Origin: Planctomycetota bacterium
GTDB lineage: Bacteria; Planctomycetota; UBA1135; UBA2386
Direction: 5' to 3'
Length of the DNA: 64,000 nucleotides
NCBI GenBank assembly: GCA_016716265.1
Contig: JADJWQ010000001.1
Span: forward strand, 1,302,001-1,366,000
Shown here piece after piece: positions 41,491-48,926 of the stretch; position 1 is the first letter of the stretch, and each line of letters starts with the position of its first letter. Under the pieces are notes generated by a model. That model saw only the letters and a list, made by a program, of their open reading frames with translations. It made no database searches and was not told where the DNA came from. A program made the position numbers and the translations under genes.

Positions 41491-42220
41491 GGGTCGTGCC
41501 GCGTCGCGCGTCCCCGCGGTCGCGTGCCGGCAGGCGGATCTCCGGTCGCCACCGTGACAGCCTGCGGACGCCGGAGCGATCGCCGCCCCCGTCGAGCTCG
41601 GCGGTCGGCGGGCGCACGGCGAGCAGGCGGACGCGCGACGGTGCGCGACTGCGCCGGACGCCCAGCGACGCGGACGCAGCGCTCGGCGCAAAACGCCCGC
41701 ACAGGCACTGCCGGGGCTCCCGGGCTCCGCACGACCCGCGCGCAGGCTCGCGACCCCACGCCAAGCGACCGACGCGGTGCCCGCTCTGCAGCACGACGAC
41801 GCTCGCCCGAGCGGGCGCCACGCGAGGACCGGACGAGGTGCCGCGAACGCCGCTCGTCGCCGGCTCGAAGCCGGCCGCACCCGTCGCGACGCCAGCGCTG
41901 TGCCAGGACCCGCGATCGCACGCGTCGAGCACCGGCTGGCGGCAGAGCGAGTCCCGGCCCGGACTCCGCAGGCGAGCCCGGGCGCCACGATCGTCCGGCC
42001 GACGCCGGCGATGGAGCCAGCGTGGACCGCACCGGTCGCCCCGTCCGCGGTCAGGTCGGTCCACCACCGCTGATTCGATGCGCGAGCACTCGGATGTCTG
42101 CCCGGTCCCTCGCCACGGGCGTGCCCCGGGTTGACTCCCGATTCGTCGTCTCGCTACCGTCCCCGATGGCCGGTGCGAGAGACGGCCTCTCGCTGACGGG
42201 CGCGACGCCCGGACGTCACC
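41491..42220. other. About 730 bp between MFS gene and integron integrase, no gene seen
   Basis: This region is divergent and should hold the promoter of the integron integrase gene and that of the MFS gene. No RNA gene or intact reading frame with family motifs was found. A T-arm-like 17-base hairpin (41859-41875) was checked and is not part of a tRNA. Confidence 0.5.
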
Positions 42221-43333
42221 ATGATGGACGCCATCGCGAATCGGGCAGTGTTCGTCGCGCGGTGTGCGCCGGCGATCCGATCGCTCGCGTCGATCGTCCG
42301 CGAAGGCGGCGAGGCCCGGCCTGCGAACTCGGCCCGACCGGTGCGCCGCCACGCCCGTCTCGGCGACCGCGCCCGCGCCGTGATGCGCGTGCGTCACCTC
42401 AGCCGACGCACGGAGGACGCCTACCTCGCCTGGATGATCCGCTACTGGGAGTACTGCGGCCGGCGCGATCCGGCCGAGCTCGGCGCGGACCACGTCACGG
42501 CGTTCCTCTCGTCGCTGGCGACCGACAGCCACGTCGCGGCGTCGACCCAGAACCAGGCGCTCGCCGCGCTGCTGTTCCTCTACCGCGAGGTGCTCGGACA
42601 GGACCTGCCGTGGCTCACGGGCCTCGTCCGCGCCAAGGTCCCGAAGCGGCTTCCGGTCGTCATGTCGCGCGAGGAGGTCCGCGCGGTCCTCGACGCGATG
42701 CGAGGTCCGCCGCGGCTCATGGCCGTCCTCCTCTACGGAGCGGGACTCCGGTTGCTGGAGTGCTGCCGCCTGCGCGTGAAGGACGTCGACTTCGAACGCA
42801 ACCAGCTCGTCGTGCGCCAGGGCAAGGGCGACAAGGACCGCGTCACGATGCTGCCCGCGGTCGCGAGGCCCGCCCTGATCGACTGGCTCGACCGGGTCCG
42901 ACTCCAGCATGCGCGAGACCTGGCCGACGGCGCCGGCTTCGTCGAGCTGCCGCACGCGCTGGCGCGGAAGCTGCCCTCCGCCGCGCGCGACTGGTCATGG
43001 CAGTGGGTCTTCCCGGCGACCCGCACCTACGTCGACGCCACCAGCGGGGAGCGGCGACGCCACCACCTGCACGAGACCGTCGTCCAGCGCGAGGTCCGCC
43101 GCGCCGCGCTCGCGGTCGGCCTCACCAAGCGCATCACCTGCCACACCTTCCGCCACTCCTTCGCCACCCACCTGCTCGAGGACGGCTCCGACATCCGCAC
43201 GGTGCAGGAACTCCTGGGTCACGCCGACGTGTCGACGACGATGATCTACACGCACGTCCTGGGCCGTGGTCCGGCGGGCGTGCGTAGCCCGGCGGATCGG
43301 CTTCTGGGAGGCGAGTGCGATGCCAGGAGTTAG
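42221..43333 (+). CDS. intI: Integron integrase, IntI-type tyrosine recombinase
   Basis: Site-specific recombinase that inserts and excises gene cassettes at attI and attC. All catalytic residues are present: R177 (GAGLRLLE), K202 (GKGDKDR), H308 and R311 (CHTFRHSFATHL), H334 (LLGHADVS) and nucleophile Y343 (MIYTHVL). The IntI-specific insertion that binds extrahelical attC bases is clear at about 243-285 (LPHALARKLPSAARDWSW, then RRHHLHE). The C-terminus GPAGVRSPADRL is also IntI-like. The 370-residue frame is longer than the usual 320-340; GTG at 42341 (330 residues) is a good alternative start. The stop codon lies inside a GTTAGAC core-like sequence. Confidence 0.95.
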   Translation: MMDAIANRAVFVARCAPAIRSLASIVREGGEARPANSARPVRRHARLGDRARAVMRVRHLSRRTEDAYLAWMIRYWEYCGRRDPAELGADHVTAFLSSLATDSHVAASTQNQALAALLFLYREVLGQDLPWLTGLVRAKVPKRLPVVMSREEVRAVLDAMRGPPRLMAVLLYGAGLRLLECCRLRVKDVDFERNQLVVRQGKGDKDRVTMLPAVARPALIDWLDRVRLQHARDLADGAGFVELPHALARKLPSAARDWSWQWVFPATRTYVDATSGERRRHHLHETVVQREVRRAALAVGLTKRITCHTFRHSFATHLLEDGSDIRTVQELLGHADVSTTMIYTHVLGRGPAGVRSPADRLLGGECDARS

Positions 43334-43493
43334 ACAGACCTGCCCAAGTCGGGGTGCCGCGGACGATCGCAGGCGTCGCAGCCGCACGATAGGCCGGTCG
43401 AGAGCGGGCAAGGGACGCGCGCACACAGGCGTTCGGCGGGCGTGCTCGCTGCCTAATTCCGTATTCTGCAGACCTGTCTAATTCTAGTTAGGC
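43329..43493 (+). other. Candidate attI region
   Basis: The region contains GTTAGAC at 43329-43335 (overlapping the integrase stop) and GTTAGGC at 43487-43493, after which the first cassette begins. Imperfect inverted copies of an 18-base sequence (GCAGxxCTGTCTAAyTCy) lie at 43326-43343 (minus) and 43468-43485 (plus), 14 of 18 matching. These could be integrase-binding sites of attI. GCCTAAT at 43451 adds a third core-like element. Cleavage would be between G43487 and T43488. The cassette promoter should be here or further upstream, but I could not identify it. Confidence 0.6.
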
Positions 43494-43542
43494 ATCTCAG
43501 TCACCCCCTTCGCTACCACGCCACGCGCCAAGGAGTATCTCG

Positions 43543-45228
43543 GTGTCCGGTCTGAATCAGATTCGCATCAATCTCGAGGGGATCGCTCACGTCCTGGCCG
43601 ACAAGAGACTACGAGTGCCGGTCTTTCAACGCTCATACGCATGGGAGACGGGTCATGTGAACGAACTGCTTCAGGACATTGCCGCTGCCATCAAGGCGGG
43701 CGCAACGGAGTACTTCCTGGGCTCGATCGTCGTCTCTACGGAGCATTCCGGAATGCTTGAAGTTGTGGACGGCCAGCAGCGCCTCGCTACAGTGTCTGTT
43801 GTGCTCGCACAGATTCGTGACTACTTCCTCGCCAATACCGAAGATGACCGCGCGGCCACCCTGGAGAGCGAGTTCCTTCTGAAGCGGGATCTACGCTCGC
43901 AGGAAGCCGTTCCCCGTCTGACCCTCAACGACATCGATCACGAGTTCTTTGCCAAGACGATTCTCGCTCGGCCGAGCGCGCCGACCAGATCTACCGCACC
44001 GTCACGCGTCTCGCATCGGCTACTCGCTGGTGCCGCTCATGCGGCCGGAAGGCATCTTACCGCAGTGGCATCGACATCGAAAACACCAATCGATGTACTT
44101 GTCGACTACGTCGAGTTTCTCTCCATGCGTGCGAAGGTGATCCTCGTCCAAGTCCCGGACCAAGCAAATGCATTCACGATTTTTGAGACGCTCAACGATC
44201 GGGGCCTTGATCTCGCGATCTCTGATCTCCTGAAGAACTACCTCTTCTACCGCTCAGAGAACCGCTTGTCCGAAGTGCAGGCCGCTTGGACCTCGATGTT
44301 GGGCGCATTGACGGCAGTAGACACCGATGCCTCTGTCGTGGACTACATCAGGCACTACTGGTCATCCCTTCACGGCGCGACACGCGAACGAGACCTCTAC
44401 GCAGTCATTCGCAAGCGAACGTCCAGTAAGCAGGCTGCCGTGGACCTTGCCTTGGGTCTGGAGGCGGGCGCACGTCACTATGCTGCACTCCTGAGCTCGG
44501 GGCACGAGCTTTGGAACGAATACGGAGCCAGTACTCGTCAGCACATCGACACCATCAACCTGCTTCGGATGGTTCAAGTTCGCCCCCTGCTGCTTGCTAT
44601 CTTGGCGAAGTTCTCCCGCTCGGAAGCGAAGAAGGCCTTTCGCCTGGTTGTTGCGTGGGGCGTTCGTTTCCTCGTGCATGGCGGGCTCGGCGGCGGCGTT
44701 CTCGAAGACAACTACTGCCAACGAGCAAGCAGTATCAACGCCGGCAGGCTCTCGACCGCAAAGCGGCTCTCCGATGCTATGTCCGGCGTCGTTCCCTCCG
44801 ACAAGGCCTTCGAAGACGCTTTCGCAAGTGCCACGGTCTCTCAGGCTTACCTTGCACGGTACTACCTCCGCGTGCTTGAGAACCAGGTCCGTGGTCAATC
44901 GCAACCGGAGCTCGTGCCAAACCCCAACGAGGAGGAGGTCAACCTCGAGCATGTCCTCCCGTTGAAGCCCGAGTCCAACTGGCCCTCCTTTGATGACGAC
45001 GCCGCCCGCGCGTATCAACGCCGCATTGGCAACTTGGTTCTAATGCAGCAGAAGCTGAACTCCACGGCTCGCAGCGCGGCCTTTGCCAAAAAGCGAGCCA
45101 CATTGGCTGCATCACACTACAAGCTCACGGCAGAAGTCGGCGCGCAACCGACATGGGACCCAGCGGCAATTGGGCAGCGCCAACAACGGCTCGCAAAACT
45201 CGCAGTCCAAGCTTGGCCCGTCAAGTAG
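43543..45228 (+). CDS. GmrSD-like protein, DUF262 plus DUF1524 (HNH) domains, cassette 1
   Basis: Probable type IV restriction-like defence nuclease, 561 residues. GTG start with AAGGAG seven bases upstream. The DUF262 (ParB/GmrS-like) domain shows the VPVFQRSYAWE, FLGSIVV and VVDGQQRLAT (DGQQR) motifs within residues 20-95. FETLNDRGLDLAISDLLKNYL follows. The C-terminal DUF1524 nuclease region has NLEHVLPLKPESNW (catalytic His) and RIGNLVLMQQKLNSTA (Asn). Related GmrSD enzymes cut modified phage DNA. A less conserved stretch (about residues 146-185) could hide compensating frameshifts. It is the first cassette, nearest the integrase, therefore likely the most recently inserted and best expressed. 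Base composition is lower in GC than the chromosome. Confidence 0.88.
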   Translation: MSGLNQIRINLEGIAHVLADKRLRVPVFQRSYAWETGHVNELLQDIAAAIKAGATEYFLGSIVVSTEHSGMLEVVDGQQRLATVSVVLAQIRDYFLANTEDDRAATLESEFLLKRDLRSQEAVPRLTLNDIDHEFFAKTILARPSAPTRSTAPSRVSHRLLAGAAHAAGRHLTAVASTSKTPIDVLVDYVEFLSMRAKVILVQVPDQANAFTIFETLNDRGLDLAISDLLKNYLFYRSENRLSEVQAAWTSMLGALTAVDTDASVVDYIRHYWSSLHGATRERDLYAVIRKRTSSKQAAVDLALGLEAGARHYAALLSSGHELWNEYGASTRQHIDTINLLRMVQVRPLLLAILAKFSRSEAKKAFRLVVAWGVRFLVHGGLGGGVLEDNYCQRASSINAGRLSTAKRLSDAMSGVVPSDKAFEDAFASATVSQAYLARYYLRVLENQVRGQSQPELVPNPNEEEVNLEHVLPLKPESNWPSFDDDAARAYQRRIGNLVLMQQKLNSTARSAAFAKKRATLAASHYKLTAEVGAQPTWDPAAIGQRQQRLAKLAVQAWPVK

Positions 45229-45247
45229 CCACCGCCGCCAGGGAGAT

Positions 45248-45325
45248 GCCTAACACGCCCATCAACCTGACCCGCTACAGCCGGCTTCGCCGGCCTCCGC
45301 GGGCAGGTTATGGGCAACGTTAGCC
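45248..45325 (+). repeat. attC site 1 (canonical)
   Basis: Left core GCCTAAC (45248-45254), right core GTTAGCC (45319-45325). Arms pair as 257-262/310-315, 264-269/304-309 and 271-275/299-303 (all +45000), leaving C45263 and A45270 extrahelical on the left arm, as in functional attC. A CCGGCTTCGCCGG hairpin forms the variable tip. Confidence 0.92.
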
Positions 45326-45341
45326 TCACGAGGGAACAGGC

Positions 45342-45902
45342 ATGACCCACGACGAGAAGCTACTCAAGCTCTACGAACTGGCTCAGCAGGAGGAGCATTT
45401 CTACATCGAAGGGCAGGCGAAGCGCCTTGGCTTCTACTCTGGCCTCCTCACCGCTATCCTCGGGGCCAGCGTTTTCAAGCTCTTTGACTGTGATCACTAC
45501 GTTGAGGTGTTCGCCCTCACCATCGGTCCTGTCTTCGCTGTCGCGGTGTCGGTCCTGGGCATCCGCTCTGCTGGCCGATATTACCGTCGGCTGATGGAGG
45601 TGATCACGAAACTCGCCAAGCTCGACCAGCGGCTCGGCCTGACGACGCAGGCTTATGGCGGGTCGGATCCTGACGAAGGGTACTGGCCAGGTGAGGCCCT
45701 CATCCCCAGCACGCAAGTGGACTCTCGGAGGAAGAGCGCGACGGCCACCGCCTTCGTTGAACGGACGAAGACCGGTGGCGACTATGTCAACACGAAGGTC
45801 TTTTTCGTGATCGCGATCATCGTCTCCTCCGCTCTCGCAGTAGGCCTTGTAGGTCTGGGTATCCTGGTTGCCTGTGGAACCGTCAACATCAGCGGAGGCT
45901 AA
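45342..45902 (+). CDS. Membrane protein of unknown function (SLATT-like layout), cassette 2
   Basis: 186-residue membrane protein not assigned with certainty. A soluble helical N-terminus (KLLKLYELAQQEEHFYIEGQAKRLGFYS) is followed by two close transmembrane helices (about 30-46 and 53-73). A cytoplasmic helix-rich segment with ITKLAKLDQRLGL comes next, then a C-terminal transmembrane helix (about 152-177). The helix pair after an N-terminal amphipathic helix resembles SLATT-type pore proteins linked to phage defence, but the extra C-terminal helix makes this tentative. The stop TAA lies inside attC 2. ATG start. Confidence 0.75.
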   Translation: MTHDEKLLKLYELAQQEEHFYIEGQAKRLGFYSGLLTAILGASVFKLFDCDHYVEVFALTIGPVFAVAVSVLGIRSAGRYYRRLMEVITKLAKLDQRLGLTTQAYGGSDPDEGYWPGEALIPSTQVDSRRKSATATAFVERTKTGGDYVNTKVFFVIAIIVSSALAVGLVGLGILVACGTVNISGG

Positions 45903-45961
45903 CAAGGCGATGCAGCCGGACGGCCGCCTCGCGGCCGCCGCTGATCGCCAACGCGTTAGAC
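45897..45961 (+). repeat. attC site 2 (canonical)
   Basis: Left core GGCTAAC (45897-45903), containing the stop codon of cassette 2. Right core GTTAGAC (45955-45961). GGCGAT (906-911) and CAGC (913-916) pair with ATCGCC (944-949) and GCTG (940-943), leaving G45912 extrahelical. A GGCCGC/GCGGCC stem forms the tip. Confidence 0.92.
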
Positions 45962-45986
45962 CCCCTCAACCGGCCCACGACGAACC

Positions 45987-46247
45987 ATGCCTGAGATCTC
46001 GCGCTTCCTCGGCATCGTGATCCGGATGTACTTCCTCGATCACGAACCACCGCATTTTCATGCGACTTATGCAGGAGCTGAGGCTCAGGTCCGGATTCAG
46101 CCGGTCGGTCTCCTCGGCGGTTCCTTGCCGCCGCGTGCGTTGGCTCTCGTCGTCGAGTGGGCCTCGCTCCACCAGGCTGAGTTGCTCGAGAACTGGCGGC
46201 GGTTGCACAGCGACGAGCCACCGGAGAGAATCGCTCCACTGGAGTGA
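45987..46247 (+). CDS. DUF4160 protein, cassette 3 gene 1
   Basis: 86-residue protein of the DUF4160 family. Typical features are ISRFLGIVIRMYFLDHEPPHFH, with the conserved EPPHFHA segment, and YAGAEAQVRIQ. Members are nearly always next to a DUF2442 gene, as here, and the pair is suspected of being a toxin-antitoxin or regulatory unit, without proof. Its stop is four bases before the next start, and GGAG near the stop serves the second gene. Confidence 0.88.
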   Translation: MPEISRFLGIVIRMYFLDHEPPHFHATYAGAEAQVRIQPVGLLGGSLPPRALALVVEWASLHQAELLENWRRLHSDEPPERIAPLE

Positions 46248-46250
46248 CTC

Positions 46251-46529
46251 ATGTTGCCACGCATCACACAAGCACGAGTGGTTGGCCCGTTCCGCGTCGC
46301 CCTGTCGTTCACCGACGGGACGAACGGAGTCGCCGACCTTGGCCCGTGGATCGCTGGTCGGGGCGGCGTCTTTGGCCCACTGCAAGATCCCGCGTTCTTT
46401 GCGCGAGTCACAGTAGACGCTGAAGCGGGAACGCTAGTGTGGCCCAACGGTGCCGATCTCGACCCTGACATGCTCTACGAGGCTGCGCACGCCACTCCGG
46501 CGGGTACTTCGCGCACCGGAGGGGTCTAA
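46251..46529 (+). CDS. DUF2442 protein, cassette 3 gene 2
   Basis: 92-residue partner of the DUF4160 gene. Recognised by LSFTDGTNGVADLGPW, GVFGPLQDPAFFARVTVD and LVWPNGADLDPDMLYEAA, the usual DUF2442 signature (WPNGxDxxPExLY). GGAG lies six bases before the ATG. The C-terminal AGTSRTGGV runs into attC 3, so the last residues probably vary with cassette context. Possible antitoxin or DNA-binding role is inferred from the pair. Confidence 0.88.
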   Translation: MLPRITQARVVGPFRVALSFTDGTNGVADLGPWIAGRGGVFGPLQDPAFFARVTVDAEAGTLVWPNGADLDPDMLYEAAHATPAGTSRTGGV

Positions 46530-46589
46530 CCAGCCGCAGCAGCCGACGCGCCGCAGACGGCGCGCAGCTGAGCGGCCGATCCGTTGGCC
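46524..46589 (+). repeat. attC site 3 (canonical)
   Basis: Left core GTCTAAC (46524-46530) overlaps the stop TAA of the DUF2442 gene. Right core GTTGGCC (46583-46589). Inner arms GCCGC and CAGC pair with GCTG and GCGGC, with unpaired bases between them; a GCGCC/GGCGC stem forms the tip. Closely related to attC 4. Confidence 0.85.
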
Positions 46590-46660
46590 ATGCAGATGCG
46601 TGCGCAAGGACGCTGCCGAAGGGCCTTGTCGAGTGGCTTGCACCTTCGGAGAATCCGGAC

Positions 46661-46876
46661 GTGACCATTCCCAAGATCGACATCGAGCGTCTCAGCACGG
46701 CCGAGCGACTGGCCCTCATCGAGAGGATCTGGGACAGCCTGTCGCACGAGGAGGTGGGGCTAACGGACACGCAACTGGACGAACTCGCTCGGAGGGTGGA
46801 CGACATCGAGCGTCGACCCGAGGACGTGGTCTCCTGGCTCGAAGCGCAGCGCCGGATTCGTGAGCGGAAGCGTTGA
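46661..46876 (+). CDS. Addiction module antitoxin-like protein, cassette 4 gene 1
   Basis: 71-residue protein resembling the putative addiction-module component family (TIGR02574): short, acidic, helical, with IERLSTAERLALIERIWDSL and a C-terminal VSWLEAQRRIRERKR tail. It probably binds and neutralises the toxin encoded next and may repress the pair's promoter. GTG start. Its stop overlaps the toxin start by 4 bp (TTGA). Confidence 0.85.
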   Translation: MTIPKIDIERLSTAERLALIERIWDSLSHEEVGLTDTQLDELARRVDDIERRPEDVVSWLEAQRRIRERKR

Positions 46877-47163
46877 GACTGTCCATTCGGCTCGCGGCGC
46901 TCGAAGACATGAGTGACGCGTACGCGTGGTACGAAGCTCAGCGAGTCGGGTTGGGCGATGAGTTCCTTGCGGCAGTCGACGACGTTTTCTCGACGATCCT
47001 CGAGACTCCGATGCGGTTCAGGGTTCTTGTCCTGGACACGCGGCAGGCGCTGGTTCGGCGGTTTCCCTATCGGATCCTGTACCGAATCGCCGGGGATGAG
47101 GTGGTCGTGGTCGCGTGTTTTCACGCGAGTCGCGACCCACGCAGATGGGAGGATCGGCGATGA
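46873..47163 (+). CDS. RelE/ParE family toxin, cassette 4 gene 2
   Basis: 96-residue protein of the RelE/ParE superfamily. AALEDMSDAYAWYEAQRVGLGDEFLAAVDDVFSTI and RRFPYRILYRIAGDEVVVVACFHASRDPRRW are the family pattern, the latter carrying the conserved basic and aromatic residues. It may inhibit gyrase (ParE) or cut mRNA (RelE); the W-Y-E and HxxRDP features favour the ParE-like group. TTG start inside the antitoxin stop. Toxin-antitoxin cassettes are common in chromosomal integrons, where they are thought to stabilise arrays. Confidence 0.88.
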   Translation: MRLSIRLAALEDMSDAYAWYEAQRVGLGDEFLAAVDDVFSTILETPMRFRVLVLDTRQALVRRFPYRILYRIAGDEVVVVACFHASRDPRRWEDRR

Positions 47164-47164
47164 T

Positions 47165-47226
47165 GGCCAACTAGCCGCAGCAGCCGACGGCGCTTCGCGC
47201 CGCGGCTGAGCGGCAACTCGTTGGGC
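47165..47226 (+). repeat. attC site 4 (canonical)
   Basis: Left core GGCCAAC (47165-47171), two bases after the toxin stop. Right core GTTGGGC (47220-47226). GCCGC and CAGCCG pair with CGGCTG and GCGGC around single unpaired bases; GGCGC-TTC-GCGCC forms the tip. Confidence 0.88.
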
Positions 47227-47234
47227 GGACGAAA

Positions 47235-47699
47235 ATGCAGGCACAGGCAAGACCTACGTTGTACATCAGAGGACTACTAGTCCCCGTGGTTCTTGGCCTT
47301 CTCGCCGGCAGTCTAGTGGGCGCGGCTGCGACGGGAGGCTACGCCCACGCTTCGTGGCCGATTCTGGCCGGCATGACACTAGGCGTGTTCGGCTACCTGG
47401 CGGCCCCGGCTCGGAAGGTGATCGTTGCCTTGTGCGGAGCTGCCGTCGCGGTCGTAACGGCGGTGGCCACGATGGCCGCGATTCATTACGGAAGCGGATC
47501 TTGGCCGATCATCGATGAGTTTCGGATCGCTCACTACGGTTCGGCCACGCATGCCATCATTCGGAGCACGCTGATCTACTGTGTTCTGATGGGCGCTCCC
47601 TGCTTGCTCGTCGGTGTCCTGGTCGCTGCGACCAAGCGCCGCCACCGTCGGGCCTCCCAACTAGCCCCAGGGGCTGACGAGCCGCGAGGAAGCCAGTAG
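47235..47699 (+). CDS. Four-helix membrane protein, unknown, cassette 5
   Basis: 154-residue hydrophobic protein with about four transmembrane helices (near 11-33, 40-58, 62-84 and 112-133) and a basic C-terminal tail (TKRRHRRASQLAPG). Glycine- and alanine-rich helices, no recognised family. The start is nine bases after attC 4, so cassette transcription probably reads straight in. The 3' end overlaps the presumed attC 5. Such small membrane proteins are frequent in integron arrays; function unknown. Confidence 0.75.
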   Translation: MQAQARPTLYIRGLLVPVVLGLLAGSLVGAAATGGYAHASWPILAGMTLGVFGYLAAPARKVIVALCGAAVAVVTAVATMAAIHYGSGSWPIIDEFRIAHYGSATHAIIRSTLIYCVLMGAPCLLVGVLVAATKRRHRRASQLAPGADEPRGSQ

Positions 47700-47753
47700 A
47701 ACAAGGGACCCCTCACGAGGCCGGCTCGCAGTTCAGCGGCCGATCCGTTGAAG
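47655..47753 (+). repeat. attC-like site 5 (divergent, long)
   Basis: Right core GTTGAAG (47747-47753) follows CGGCCGATCC, as in attC 3. The left end is either TCCCAAC (47655) or GTAGAAC (47696), the latter overlapping the stop TAG of cassette 5. In the longer version GCTGA-GAGCC pairs with GGCTC-TCAGC. Recombination competence is doubtful. Confidence 0.5.
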
Positions 47754-47771
47754 GCACGAGGTGCGAGATCG

Positions 47772-48053
47772 ATGTGGGTATGGAGCGACAACTTCCGAGG
47801 CACGCGATCAGACAACCGGTACGGTCACGCACACAAGGTGAGTTCCCGCGGAATCGACCCCGAGATCGACTACTCGGACAGTGCCGAATGGTACTTCACC
47901 CATTGTGGCGAGAGGCTGCCCGCGCACAGCTACCGGGGACAGTACGAGGCGGCGCAGACGGGCTCTGCGCACGACGCCGAGGCCGCACATATCCCGTTGT
48001 GCCCGGTCTGCTGGTCAGCGGGTTCCGGGCAGGCCCAACCAGGGGGCGTGTAG
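47772..48053 (+). CDS. Small unknown protein, cassette 6
   Basis: 93-residue soluble protein with no recognised family. Notable are the N-terminal MWVWSDNFRGTRSDNRYGHAH, an acidic middle and a C-terminal pair HCGERL / CPVCW, which could bind zinc. ATG 47772 was preferred; an ATG eight codons upstream lies in the attC right end. It is probably a genuine cassette gene because it lies between two attC-type sites, but there is no functional evidence. Confidence 0.6.
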   Translation: MWVWSDNFRGTRSDNRYGHAHKVSSRGIDPEIDYSDSAEWYFTHCGERLPAHSYRGQYEAAQTGSAHDAEAAHIPLCPVCWSAGSGQAQPGGV

Positions 48054-48057
48054 CCAG

Positions 48058-48107
48058 ACGCAACATCCGATGACCTTCGGCCGTGGCTGATCGGCGACGC
48101 GTCCGTC
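48058..48107 (+). repeat. attC-like site 6 (degenerate)
   Basis: Left core ACGCAAC (48058-48064), right core GTCCGTC (48101-48107) with GTT changed to GTC. Inner CCGAT pairs with ATCGG, spaced as in attC 2. An alternative outer pair is GCCCAAC (48033) with GTCGGGC (48105). Confidence 0.45.
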
Positions 48108-48184
48108 GGGCTGTCCGACCAGTCCCGCCGCTGCACGTCGTTGTTGCCGGGCCACCGCGATCGTGATCCGATGTGTCCCATCGC

Positions 48185-48719
48185 ATGACGGCCCAGCCGG
48201 AAGCCACCTTGATCGCGGGAGCCAACGGTCCGGGCGAGACGAACTTCGCACGCCAGTTCCTGCGAGTCCGGTATCCGGTCGCCACGTTCCTCGACGCCGA
48301 TGAGATCCCGCGTGACGGCTCCGGCTTCGCACACCCGGTCCCAACTGGTCGCGAGCTGCCGTGTCGGCTCGACGAACTCGCGAGTCGGGGCAGGACGTTC
48401 GCGGTCGAGTCGACCCTATCGAGCCGTAGCTACGTCGAGCGGCGGCGAAGCCGGCGAGGTTCGGGCCATGAGGCCTGCTCGCACTTCATCGAGCTGCCGT
48501 CGGCGGGCCGCGCCGTGCAGCGCGTCGCAACTCGAGTCGCAGCGGGTGGGTATGTTGTCCCCGAAGCCGACATCCGCAGGCGATTCGAGCGGACCTCCGT
48601 CGGTGCGTCTGCCGTGGCCTGGCGATGATCGCGTCGGTCGACGAGCCTGGGTCGACGGTTGGTACCATTGGAACGACCACAGCCGAGCGCCTCGAGTTGA
48701 CGACGACTCCAGCAAGTGA
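48185..48719 (+). pseudogene. Zeta toxin-like ATPase remnant (broken P-loop, frameshift), cassette 7
   Basis: Resembles the zeta-toxin-like ABC-type ATPase family (about 190 residues when intact). LIAGANGPGETNFARQFL aligns with the family's P-loop, but the invariant Walker lysine is Glu (GPGET for GxGKT). ESTLSSRSYVERR and VVPEADIRRRFER are recognisable. After RRFER the frame reaches a stop at 48628. The expected continuation (RRAWVDGWYHWNDHSRAPR) is in another frame up to 48719, so a frameshift separates the ends. Loss of both lysine and frame indicates a dead gene. It lies among the cassettes with altered attC sites. Confidence 0.65.
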
Positions 48720-48855
48720 CCAACGGTATCCGGTTCTCGGGCTGCTACTCGAGGCGGCGCGCTGTGCGACCTGGGATGCTGCCCATGGGCCACGGCACTC
48801 GAGAGCGGGCCGGTTCCGTCCGGTTGTCGATGGTTCGCCGGAGCCCGTTCCGACC

Positions 48856-48902
48856 ACCCGACGAGCCCCGGCTGCCGACGGCGCTCCGTGCCGATGTCGG
48901 GC
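48856..48902 (+). repeat. attC-like site 7 (GAC/GTC variant)
   Basis: Left ACCCGAC (48856-48862), right GTCGGGC (48896-48902), complementary except at one end. The interior CCGACGGCGCTCCGTGCCG matches the tip of attC 4. AAC is GAC and GTT is GTC. A second possible site, GACCAAC (48717) with GTTGTCG (48823), lies just upstream. Confidence 0.45.
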
Positions 48903-48926
48903 GACATCAACGAGCGACGGACGACG

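Noticed and set aside
41859..41883. tRNA-like T-arm (GCCGG-CTCGAAG-CCGGC) and antisense peptide GFEPATSG typical of antisense-tRNA translations
   Set aside because: No matching acceptor stem, D-arm or anticodon arm could be placed within 70-95 bases upstream; the loop also departs from the TTC consensus.
48717..48829. Alternative attC (GACCAAC with GTTGTCG) after the zeta-like remnant
   Set aside because: Right core is out of register with the left core and the inner arms do not pair well; kept only as a note to site 7.
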